NCBI GenBank assembly: GCA_945828175.1
Contig: CALZQD010000011.1
Span: 1 to 14,955, forward strand
Length of the DNA stretch: 14,955 bases
Source: an uncultured Bacteroidales bacterium
Lineage (GTDB): Bacteria > Bacteroidota > Bacteroidia > Bacteroidales > Muribaculaceae
Direction: 5' to 3'
Below the pieces are notes generated by a model that made no database searches, had not been told where the DNA came from, and saw only the letters and a list, made by a program, of their open reading frames with translations. Position numbers and translations under genes: made by a program. Of the stretch, positions 1 to 7,057 are shown in pieces; the first letter of the stretch is position 1, and each line of letters begins with the position of its first letter.

Positions 1-45
1 GATTCCTCTACGTCTCGTGGGCTCGGAGATGTGTATAAGAGACAG
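1..45. other. Residual Illumina Nextera (Tn5) sequencing adapter, non-genomic
   Basis: Bases 27-45 are the 19-base Tn5 mosaic end (AGATGTGTATAAGAGACAG). Bases 12-26 are the Nextera read-2 arm (GTCTCGTGGGCTCGG). Bases 4-11 (TCCTCTAC) sit exactly where the i7 index lies and match the Nextera N712 index as I remember it. Bases 1-3 (GAT) match the end of the P7 flow-cell arm. Three adjoining adapter parts in the right order leave little room for chance. The genomic sequence therefore begins at 46, at a contig edge, and nothing in 1-45 should be used to choose a start codon or infer a promoter. Confidence 0.97.
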
Positions 46-1001
46 GACTTATTGTGTATGGCCTAATAATATTTATTTCGACCCTATTATTAAATCTGGC
101 ATATGCTATTTATGTGCATAAAACGCTTGGAACCTATAGATTGAGTTTTCACCCTGATAAACAACTTATAAAGCCGATGCTATCTTTTTCAGGATGGGAT
201 TTATATGGGAATTTTTGTGTAACTGCCCGAACTCAAGGAATAAATATATTGCTAAATATGTTTTTCGGTGTTATTGTTAATGCTGCTTCTGCCATAGCAA
301 CGCAAATTCAGGGTGTGTTGCTTACTTTTGGCAGTAATGTCGTTTTGGCGTTTAAACCTCAGTTGATACAACAATATTCAAAACAAAACATTGCCGAAAT
401 GCAAAAATTGGCAGAAGAATCAACACGACTTTCAATGCTTCTTTTTGGATTAGTGGCTATTCCCGTTGTGATTGAAATGCCTTATATATTACACTTATGG
501 CTGTCAGATGTTCCAGCTTATACGGTCTCATTGACAAGAATAACAGTTTTAGCAGGTTTCTTTGTGTTTATAAATTCTATTATCAATATTTTAATACAAG
601 CAACTGGCGATATAAAGGCGTTATCTTTCATTTCTGGTTCATTTATTTTAATGGCATTACCAGTTGCGTACATTGTACTTAAAATATTCAATACGCCTGA
701 TAGTGCCTATATATTGCTTATGATTTTTGCTGCCATTTTACCCGCAATAAGTTTTATTATTCTGAAAAGACAGATTCCAAAGTTTAATATTAAAAGTTAT
801 TTATTTCAAGGCTTTTGTAAAGCCTTGTTAGGCTTATTTTGTAGCTGTTTATTAATATCAATGTTAGTATATGCTATGGACGAATCTTTAGCAAGATTGA
901 TAATGGTATGTATAGTCTCTTTGGCGGTATGTGGAGTTGGAGTTATAAAAAACATTGGAGGTAATAATAAATTTAATACCTTATGCAAGATCAGGAAGTA
1001 A
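46..1001 (+). CDS. Wzx-type polysaccharide flippase (MATE/MVF-like), 5' partial
   Basis: This is the C-terminal part (about 315 residues) of a multi-pass inner-membrane lipid-linked oligosaccharide flippase, which would move undecaprenyl-linked repeat units to the periplasm. About eight hydrophobic segments are visible, for example near residues 1-18, 65-90, 130-150, 165-186, 190-212, 216-236, 251-273 and 279-296, counted from the GTG at 54. The stretch with WDLYGN, then QGINILLNMFFG and NAASAIA, is typical of Bacteroidales polysaccharide-biosynthesis transporters, which are usually near 450-500 residues. The real start is missing: the frame is open from 48, and the stop at 36-38 lies inside the adapter, so the GTG at 54 is only an apparent start. 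It overlaps the next gene by 19 bases. The family is quite sure; the substrate is unknown. Confidence 0.85.
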
Positions 1002-1918
1002 AACCATTAGTGAGCATAATTGTTCCTGTATATAATGTAGAATTATATATAGGGGAATGTATTGCCAGTTTGACAAATCAGACATATAGCAATATTGAAA
1101 TAATTTTAGTTGATGATGGAAGTAAAGATAAAAGCGGCTTAATATGTGATGATTATGCTGGGAAAGATGAGCGGATAAAAGTCATTCATATTCAAAATAG
1201 TGGTGTTAGCCATGCGAGAAATACCGGTATAGAGGCAGCAAATGGAGAGTGGATTACATTTGTTGATTCAGATGATACTATTGATAATGAAACATTAACA
1301 AAGTCCATAAGCTATATAAAAAGGCATCTAAATGAAATAGATGTGCTTCAGTTTGGTAGTACAGAATCTCAATTAGAATTCAATTATTCTACAAAACAAG
1401 AGGCAATTAATAGCCATAAACTTCGTAAGAATGCGTGTGCGTCATTGTACAGAGCTTCAATAATCAAAACTAATAACATACGCTTTATTGAAGGGTTAAG
1501 ACTTGGTGAAGACCAGTTGTTTAATTATAGCGTGGTGCATCATAGTAGATTCTGTCAGCGAATACCAGATAATTTTTATCATTATCGCCGCATAGAGACA
1601 TCATCAACTTTTAACCCTTCGGCCGATGCATTGATAAGAACGCTAAAGGAAATCGCCAATTTCCCATATATCAATGAATTTGGGTATTATATAGGCTTAT
1701 TGTATGTTGGGCACATACTTCAGTTCGTTAGGGTTACTGATGGTCGTGACGATCGGCGTTTTACGGCACTTATAAATAAAAAAGTTATCAGAGGGCCATA
1801 CCCGAAGAATTGGAGTAGAATAGACTGTTTGACAGCATTAATGAGTCGTTTCTCCCCCTACATAGCCACAAAGAGCTTAAGAGTAGTTCTCACTATCTAT
1901 AAATTGCTTCACAGATGA
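983..1918 (+). CDS. GT2 family glycosyltransferase (GT-A fold)
   Basis: This cytoplasmic enzyme would transfer a sugar from a nucleotide donor onto the growing lipid-linked repeat unit. The 311-residue protein has the GT2 layout: SIIVPVYN at residues 11-18, the nucleotide-binding VDDGS at 43-47, NSGVSHARN at 72-80, the metal-binding FVDSDD (DXD) at 93-98, and a GEDQLF acceptor-side motif near 175-180. No membrane segments are evident in the C-terminal part. The ATG at 983 lies inside the flippase gene and gives the full N-terminal beta strand, so the 19-base overlap is likely real. The stop overlaps the next ATG (ATGA, 1915-1918), suggesting translational coupling. Codons are AT-rich, like its neighbours. 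The sugar and linkage cannot be read from the sequence. Confidence 0.9.
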   Translation: MQDQEVKPLVSIIVPVYNVELYIGECIASLTNQTYSNIEIILVDDGSKDKSGLICDDYAGKDERIKVIHIQNSGVSHARNTGIEAANGEWITFVDSDDTIDNETLTKSISYIKRHLNEIDVLQFGSTESQLEFNYSTKQEAINSHKLRKNACASLYRASIIKTNNIRFIEGLRLGEDQLFNYSVVHHSRFCQRIPDNFYHYRRIETSSTFNPSADALIRTLKEIANFPYINEFGYYIGLLYVGHILQFVRVTDGRDDRRFTALINKKVIRGPYPKNWSRIDCLTALMSRFSPYIATKSLRVVLTIYKLLHR

Positions 1919-2061
1919 AAAAACTATATTTTGTCGTTCAACATTTCAGGGGTGGCGGTGCTGAAAGGGTTGCGTCGGTATTGATAAATGAACTATCATC
2001 TCGAGGTTACGATATAATTGTAGAAGCTGATTTTAGTAAAGGCCAAACTTATTTAACGTGA
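1915..2061 (+). pseudogene. GT4 glycosyltransferase, 5' fragment (broken by insertion sequence)
   Basis: This is the first 47 codons of a GT-B fold family 4 glycosyltransferase. It starts MKKLYFVVQHF and carries the RGGGAERV loop (residues 12-19) that binds the donor phosphate region in many GT4 enzymes. The frame enters the insertion sequence at 2056 and stops two codons later at TGA 2059-2061, leaving a 48-residue peptide without a catalytic domain. The ATG overlaps the upstream TGA by four bases. The rest of the gene is at 2672-3613. If the element and one copy of TATTTA are removed, the codons TAT TTA run directly into TTG CCG and restore a protein of about 360 residues, normal for the family. 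Confidence 0.88.
2050..2055. repeat. Target-site duplication, left copy (TATTTA)
   Basis: TATTTA directly precedes the left inverted repeat, and the same hexamer follows the right one at 2666-2671. A 7-base reading (TTATTTA) is also possible, because the T before the hexamer on the right could belong to either the element or the duplication. The hexamer equals two whole codons (TAT TTA) of the interrupted glycosyltransferase. Confidence 0.85.
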
Positions 2062-2073
2062 GTTCGATATAAG
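2056..2073 (+). repeat. IS terminal inverted repeat, left
   Basis: ACGTGAGTTCGATATAAG is identical over 18 bases to the reverse complement of 2648-2665. Pairing breaks at the next inner base (A at 2074 against C from the right end). Its first codons in the disrupted gene's frame are ACG TGA, which end translation of the glycosyltransferase. Confidence 0.92.
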
Positions 2074-2104
2074 AATTCGATAATTCAACAATGATTCAAC
2101 GCCG

Positions 2105-2644
2105 TTGAGAGTATGCAAACATCAGCGCATACTTATACATAAGACTTTCAAAGGTATAGCCCGGCGGGGCAAGTGCTCGATGGGATGGTTCTTCGGCTTT
2201 AAGCTGCATCTGATCATCAATGACAAAGGTGGGATTCTTAACTTTATGTTCACTCAGGGCAATGTCGATGACCGTGAGCCACTGTATTCAGAGTCATTTA
2301 TTGAAAACGTCAGGGGCAAACTCTGTGGAGATAAAGGATATATCGGCAAGCAACTGTTTGAGTTCCTGTTCATGAACGGTATTCAGATTATCACAAAAGT
2401 CAAGAACAACATGAGGAACTCGCTGATGTCTGTCTCCGATAAGATCATGCTTCGCAAAAGAGCTTTGGTCGAGTCTGTTAATGACGAACTTAAAAACATC
2501 GCTCAAATAGAACACTCAAGACATCGGTCTTTCGCAAATTTCATAACAAATGCCCTGAGTGCCATTGCTGCATACTGCTTCTTCCCGAAGAAACCCTCTA
2601 TATCACTGGAGTTTGTTCATGACAATCAGCTGACCTTGTTCTGA
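2105..2644 (+). CDS. IS982-family transposase, N-terminally truncated, probably inactive
   Basis: This would be the DDE transposase of the insertion sequence. The 179 residues match the IS982 core: SMGWFFGFKLHLIIND at 25-40, GNVDDREPL at 52-60, GDKGYIG with the second catalytic Asp at 76, SLMSVSDKIMLRKRALVES with the catalytic Glu at 123, then NDELKNIAQIEHSRHRSF. The first catalytic Asp lies in DSTPL, encoded at 2093-2095, upstream of the first usable start (TTG 2105). The frame is open only from 2084 and has no ATG or GTG before that Asp, so any product would lack it along with the N-terminal domain of about 110 residues. I infer no activity in cis. The family is very likely right; expression is doubtful. 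Confidence 0.85.
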   Translation: MRVCKHQRILIHKTFKGIARRGKCSMGWFFGFKLHLIINDKGGILNFMFTQGNVDDREPLYSESFIENVRGKLCGDKGYIGKQLFEFLFMNGIQIITKVKNNMRNSLMSVSDKIMLRKRALVESVNDELKNIAQIEHSRHRSFANFITNALSAIAAYCFFPKKPSISLEFVHDNQLTLF

Positions 2645-2647
2645 TGG

Positions 2648-2665
2648 CTTATATCGAACTCACGT
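2648..2665 (-). repeat. IS terminal inverted repeat, right
   Basis: CTTATATCGAACTCACGT is the exact reverse complement of the left repeat. It begins four bases after the transposase stop (TGA 2642-2644). After that stop, the transposase frame continues open through the repeat into the 3' half of the glycosyltransferase. Confidence 0.92.
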
Positions 2666-2671
2666 TATTTA
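2666..2671. repeat. Target-site duplication, right copy (TATTTA)
   Basis: This is the second copy of the hexamer at 2050-2055, immediately outside the right inverted repeat. It encodes TAT TTA in the glycosyltransferase frame, so precise removal of the element plus one copy leaves the reading frame intact. Confidence 0.85.
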
Positions 2672-3613
2672 TTGCCGGATAATGTGACAAAAATTCAAAC
2701 TTTCTTAAAACAGCCCGGTAAAAATGCAGTTCAAGTGATGGTATATTTCATCCAACGGCTAATAAACAGAAGAAAGAAAATTAAGAAGTACTCTCCTGAC
2801 GTAGTTATATCATTCTTGCCGCGTACTTTTTTTGAAACGAAATTATCTTGTTGTGGGTTACACAAAAAGCACATAGTGTCTGACCATACATCAATGGATA
2901 GAAAAATCGGGCGACTTGATGATTATATTCGGCATAATTTCTATAATAAGGCAGATTACTCGACCATTCTAACACAAAAGGACGCCAGTTTAGTCAAAGG
3001 TAAATTAAAAAATTCGGTTGTAGTTTATAATCCATTGACGTTTAAGCCTATTGACGCTGAACATATTGGTGAGAGGGAAAATATAATATTATGTGTAGGC
3101 CGAGTAAATCAATGGGATATAAAAGGTTATGATCGGATATGTGAAATCTGGCGAGAAATAAGCCCGCAATATCCCGTCTGGAAATTATGCTTTGTAGGTG
3201 AAGCTTCGGACGCTACCAAGAGTCGATTGATTGCTATATCCGGCAAAAAAAATGCAGAACGGATTATTTTTTACGGTCAACAATCCGATGTCAAAACATT
3301 CTATCGCCGCGCCGCTATTTTTGCGCTACCTTCAAGAGTTGAGGGTTTCCCGATGGCACTTGCAGAGGCTATGTCTCAGGGTTGCGCCTGTGTTGCGTTT
3401 AGTATTAAAGGAGCGATTGATGAGATTATTAATGATGGGCAAGATGGATATATAATTGCCGACGGTAATTTATCAGATTTCAGGAATAAACTGGGTTTGC
3501 TTATGTCAGACGGAGTAATTCGTAAAACATTAGCAGAAAATGCAGTTGCAAATATTAAAAGATTTGATAGTGTAAATTACGCAGACAGATGGGTCGAATT
3601 GATAGAGCATTGA
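2672..3613 (+). pseudogene. GT4 glycosyltransferase, 3' fragment (catalytic C-terminal part)
   Basis: This is the remaining 313 residues of the GT-B glycosyltransferase whose first 47 codons are at 1915-2055. Visible features are SPDVVISFLP (41-50), NPLTF in the interdomain region (120-124), the donor-domain start CVGRVNQWDIKGYD (141-153), and the GT4 E-X7-E motif in EGFPMALAE (Glu 224 and Glu 232). Its apparent start is a TTG that is an internal Leu codon of the intact gene, so it is unlikely to be a genuine gene start. The frame is, however, open from the transposase stop through the IS end, so low-level reinitiation cannot be excluded. The 3' end overlaps the polymerase gene by 25 bases. 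It resembles the GT4 at 4914-5987 in the PD-VISFLP region. Confidence 0.85.
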
Positions 3614-4896
3614 CACGCGAATTTGGCGTAGGCCTAATCAACGTCAATATGTTGACAGCCTTAGCCTCTGTAGTTGTAGCAGTAGGCGTTAAAAATATAT
3701 TTGAGATAAATATCAATCAATATATTCTGGTTTTTATTGCTGCGGCGATTATGCCTTTTTTAAGCTATCGGCAGTTGTTATGTTACGGTGTGTCAATTAT
3801 TCCATTTGCAGAGGGAATGAACAGTGTCATTTTGTGGATGTTATTTGCATCTCTCATCTACAAATGCCCGCAGTCTATCAAATTTAACAAGATGATTTAT
3901 GCGTTGTTGCTTCTGTTGATAGAATTTATTAATTTATTGATATTTGATGGAACAGCCGACTACAAGCTCTTTTTCTTCTACTCGTCATATCTATTATTGT
4001 TCTTCTATATTACTTTTCTGGATATCAATAGTAAACAGGCAAAAGGGATGCTGATGATGTATTTGCTCGGATTAGCATCATTATGTTTGATCATTGTTGC
4101 ACGTATTCAATATACGATGTCTCTCGAAGAGTTTATTACGGCTCATGGCCGAATTGGATTTGCTGAGATAGAATCGAATGATGAAACAGGATATTTAAAT
4201 ATTAATCCTAATAGTTTAGGCTATTATTCAATAGTTGGATTGTCGATGTTGCTGGCCACAATTAAATATTACAATATTTCTTATGTGTGGAAAATCACGT
4301 TAGGTATTTCATTTGTCATTGCTGGGGCGTTGACGGTTTCAAGAACATGGATTATTATTTTGGTGTTATGTCTCGTTTGGTTCTTTCTCCAAAATTCAAC
4401 AAAAATAAAATATTGGATAGGTTTGTTAATTACTTTATTTGTAATTATTCAGTTCGATTTGCTTCCTCATGATATTGTCGATTCTTTTGAAGAGCGATTT
4501 CACGAAAAAACCATGGCAACCGGCGGTGGTCGCTCATTGATTTTTGAGCAGTATAATGATTATATGGCCAAACATATCGAGAAATTACCGTTTGGCGTTG
4601 GTACACTTGTGATAAACGAAGTTGTTAAAGCAAGTCATTCACCACATAATGGTACACAGCAAATTATTGTAGGTTGTGGAATCCTTGGATTTCTCATTTT
4701 CTTCGCTGCAGCATGTAGATTTTATCGAAAATATATTCAGTCCCAATCAGACCCAATAATAATGTTTATGCCTTTCATCGCGGCATCTTTATTCCTTCAA
4801 TCCATACAGTTTTTGAGTCCTTTTTCTCTCATCTTACCGCTTGCTATGACAACACTTCCCTTTAAAATCAAAGGGAATGTTTATCAACACAAATAG
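3589..4896 (+). CDS. Wzy-like O-antigen/capsule polymerase (O-antigen ligase superfamily)
   Basis: This integral inner-membrane protein is predicted to polymerise lipid-linked repeat units on the periplasmic side. Its 435 residues contain around ten hydrophobic segments (for example 20-38, 44-60, 75-90, 102-118, 127-144, 155-171, 212-224, 236-250, 254-268, 277-290, 360-376, 391-422). A large soluble loop near 294-358 carries GGGRS (312-316) and SHSPHNG (349-355). Arg before TM segments (SRTW, 251-254) and the His-Asn region in the loop are typical of Wzy/WaaL proteins with a Wzy_C domain. One such gene beside a flippase and several glycosyltransferases favours polymerase over ligase. The ATG at 3589 overlaps the broken GT4 by 25 bases; a later start near Met 21 is possible. 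Confidence 0.8.
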   Translation: MGRIDRALTREFGVGLINVNMLTALASVVVAVGVKNIFEININQYILVFIAAAIMPFLSYRQLLCYGVSIIPFAEGMNSVILWMLFASLIYKCPQSIKFNKMIYALLLLLIEFINLLIFDGTADYKLFFFYSSYLLLFFYITFLDINSKQAKGMLMMYLLGLASLCLIIVARIQYTMSLEEFITAHGRIGFAEIESNDETGYLNINPNSLGYYSIVGLSMLLATIKYYNISYVWKITLGISFVIAGALTVSRTWIIILVLCLVWFFLQNSTKIKYWIGLLITLFVIIQFDLLPHDIVDSFEERFHEKTMATGGGRSLIFEQYNDYMAKHIEKLPFGVGTLVINEVVKASHSPHNGTQQIIVGCGILGFLIFFAAACRFYRKYIQSQSDPIIMFMPFIAASLFLQSIQFLSPFSLILPLAMTTLPFKIKGNVYQHK

Positions 4897-4913
4897 AATA
4901 AATCTCTAATTAA

Positions 4914-5987
4914 ATGAAACTTATTTTCGTTACCGAAAATCTTGGGTCAGGGGGCGCCGAGCGGCAGTTGACCGGATTAGCCGCTTTGCTGTCGGCGAAA
5001 GGTCATCAATGTATGGTTGTGACTTGGGTCGATAAGAATTTCTATGCTTCATATTTGGCTGAGAATAATGTGCGGCATATCCTTTTGCGGCCAAAAGGGC
5101 GCTTTGACCGTGTCAGAAAGCTTGCTTCAATATTTCGGCGTGAACGTCCAGATGCGGTTATTTCATTTTTGCCAATGGCAAATGAGACAGCGGCTTTGGC
5201 GTCGTTGCTTGCGCCCGTAAAGCTGATTGTCTCAGAGCGTTCGTTTACAACAAACTGGGGCTGGCGTCGTCGGCTGACAAACTTGCTTTATCGTCGTGCA
5301 GCCTACGTCGTGGCAAACTCAAATAACGAGGCTCAGAATATTCGCGCGCATTGCCCGAAACTCGCCTCACGAACTTTGGCTATTCCAAACTATGTTGATA
5401 TCGAGCGATTTTCGATGACTGCGTCAAAAGTTCGCGACGAAAGCCGAACGATATCGTTTGTCGGGGTCGGACGAGTAATCCCATCGAAGAATATACTTAA
5501 TCTCTTGAAAGCATTGGCTAAAGTTAAAAATCAGGGCATCGTATTTACGTTTAACTGGTATGGAGATACATATGACAAAGACTATCTTGCTGAGGTCAAT
5601 CGTCAGATTGCAGACCTGCAATTAGAAGATGTTTTTAAGTTGCGTGGTGAGTGTAAGGCGATTGAAGAAGCATATCGCCGCGCCGATATCATGTGTATGC
5701 CATCGACACTCGAGGGTTATCCTAATGTTTTGGTCGAGGCAATGGCCTCGGGACTGCCGGTTGTAGTCTCAAACGTCTGCGAGCATCCTCACATTATTAA
5801 AGACGGTATAAACGGTTTTCTCTTTGATCCGAATGACGTCGATGCAATAGCCGCGGCGCTTATTAAGGTGACAAAACTTAATTCGGACCAACTTGCAGCT
5901 ATGTCGCGGGCCAATCAAAGTAAAGTAATAAACAATAATTCAGTCCATATTTTTATCAATAAATATCTTGAAATTATTCTGAACTAA
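4914..5987 (+). CDS. GT4 family glycosyltransferase (GT-B fold)
   Basis: This cytoplasmic or membrane-associated retaining glycosyltransferase would extend the repeat unit. The 357 residues show both GT-B domains. The N-terminal one has MKLIFVTENL and SGGAERQ (12-18), then PDAVISFLP (79-87) and VANSNNEAQNI (133-143). The C-terminal one has IPNYVDIERF (157-166), VGVGRVIPSKN (183-193), the acceptor-region RADIMCMPSTLEGYPNVLVEA with Glu 267 and Glu 275 (E-X7-E), and SGLPVVVSN (279-287). It lies 17 bases after the polymerase gene. Base use is less AT-rich than in the next two genes. It belongs to the same broad subgroup as the IS-broken GT4, so the two may be old paralogues; whether it can replace the broken one is not known. 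Confidence 0.9.
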   Translation: MKLIFVTENLGSGGAERQLTGLAALLSAKGHQCMVVTWVDKNFYASYLAENNVRHILLRPKGRFDRVRKLASIFRRERPDAVISFLPMANETAALASLLAPVKLIVSERSFTTNWGWRRRLTNLLYRRAAYVVANSNNEAQNIRAHCPKLASRTLAIPNYVDIERFSMTASKVRDESRTISFVGVGRVIPSKNILNLLKALAKVKNQGIVFTFNWYGDTYDKDYLAEVNRQIADLQLEDVFKLRGECKAIEEAYRRADIMCMPSTLEGYPNVLVEAMASGLPVVVSNVCEHPHIIKDGINGFLFDPNDVDAIAAALIKVTKLNSDQLAAMSRANQSKVINNNSVHIFINKYLEIILN

Positions 5988-6010
5988 ACACATACTATAT
6001 ATTTTAGGTC

Positions 6011-7048
6011 ATGAGAAAAAAAAGAATTCTTGTATACGGTTGTTTTGGTTATTTTAATAATCAGCTTGATGGCCAAACAATTAAAACTAGAGCTATATAT
6101 GATTTGTTATGTGAACGTTATGATGGAAAAGTGAGTTATTGTGACAGTCTTGAATTTGGCAGTAATAAGAAAGTGATGTTTAAGTTTCTTAAAGAACTGC
6201 TAAATTGTTCGCATTTAGTATTTATAGGTGCAGGTAATAGTTTACGATATGTTTTTCCATTGGTCTTTATATTATCTAAGATCTTAAATTTTAAAATAAC
6301 AGATGTTGTCGTAGGTGGATGGCTAAATGAGAAGTTGGTAAAATGGCCAATTCATCGTTGGATGTTCAAACGCATTAATGGAATTCTTACGCAGAACAAC
6401 GATCTTGTGATTCAGCTTGCAACTGAGTGTAGAGTCATCGGAGCGGAAAGAATGGTAAATTTTCGTGAAGAAGTGCCGTATGAGCCACCTGTTCATGAAC
6501 AGGGCAAACTTAAACTTGTATATATGGCTCGCATTCACAAGATGAAAGGTCTGGATTCTATTGCGACTTTGGCTAATTATATATCAACAAAGGATCTCAA
6601 AAACTCGGTCAGTATAGATTTTTACGGCCAGATTCATGAGCCTGATAGAGACTTTTTTTTTAATAATTTGGTTGATGCTTACCCATTTATACAATACAAG
6701 GGGCATCTCGCGCCGAAAAATATTGTAGCAACATTGCATAAATACGATACAATGCTACTTCCAACGCATTATTACACAGAGGGTTTTCCTGGCTCAATAT
6801 TGGATGCGTATCGGTCAGGCTTGCCAGTTATAGTTACCAAGTGGAAGTACGCAGAAGAATTTGTAACCGATGGCAAAACGGGCTATATAATACCATTCGA
6901 AAATTGTGAAACTCGATTGTGTGATGTCGTAGAAATGTTATCATGCAACGAAGATTGTCTCAATTCATTGAAATATAGTTCATATCAAGAGAGTCTCAAA
7001 TATACTCCAACCAAAGCATGGGAGGTAATGGAAAAATATTTAAAATAA
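6011..7048 (+). CDS. GT4-like glycosyltransferase with E-X7-D variant motif
   Basis: This 345-residue GT-B glycosyltransferase would act on the repeat unit in the cytoplasm. It begins KRILVYGCFGYFNNQLDGQTIKT with the open donor-loop pattern, has a central VYMARIHKMKGLD (170-182) starting the nucleotide-binding domain, and FYGQIHE (204-210). The family signature reads TEGFPGSILDA with Glu 257 and, in place of the second Glu, Asp 265, followed by SGLPVIVT (269-276) and TGYIIP. The EGFPG...DA form occurs in a recognisable bacterial subgroup, so the change is probably not inactivating. The coding region is strongly AT-rich. It sits 23 bases after the previous gene and 9 before the next, within one operon. 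Confidence 0.85.
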   Translation: MRKKRILVYGCFGYFNNQLDGQTIKTRAIYDLLCERYDGKVSYCDSLEFGSNKKVMFKFLKELLNCSHLVFIGAGNSLRYVFPLVFILSKILNFKITDVVVGGWLNEKLVKWPIHRWMFKRINGILTQNNDLVIQLATECRVIGAERMVNFREEVPYEPPVHEQGKLKLVYMARIHKMKGLDSIATLANYISTKDLKNSVSIDFYGQIHEPDRDFFFNNLVDAYPFIQYKGHLAPKNIVATLHKYDTMLLPTHYYTEGFPGSILDAYRSGLPVIVTKWKYAEEFVTDGKTGYIIPFENCETRLCDVVEMLSCNEDCLNSLKYSSYQESLKYTPTKAWEVMEKYLK

Positions 7049-7057
7049 TATATAACT

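Larger units (their letters stand above)
2056..2665 (+). mobile_element. Internally deleted IS982-family insertion sequence (610 bp)
   Basis: The element is bounded by perfect 18-bp terminal inverted repeats, ACGTGAGTTCGATATAAG at the left and its reverse complement at the right, and by a 6-bp direct duplication TATTTA. It encodes the C-terminal part of an IS982-type transposase. IS982-family elements are usually near 1 kb with a transposase near 300 residues; here only about 20 bases separate the left repeat from codons just before the first catalytic aspartate. This indicates loss of roughly 0.35-0.4 kb that held the transposase start and N-terminal domain. It probably cannot move on its own but could be mobilised by a complete copy elsewhere. 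It interrupts a GT4 gene. The exact outer ends are uncertain by a base. Confidence 0.9.

Noticed and set aside
54..56. GTG as genuine start of the flippase
   Set aside because: It only appears as a start because an adapter-derived stop (36-38) precedes it; the frame is open to the first genomic base and the family needs over 100 more N-terminal residues.
2600..2650. Outward promoter near the right end of the IS
   Set aside because: A TTTG occurs near 2612, but no TAnnTTTG follows at the proper distance, so the Bacteroidetes consensus is not met.
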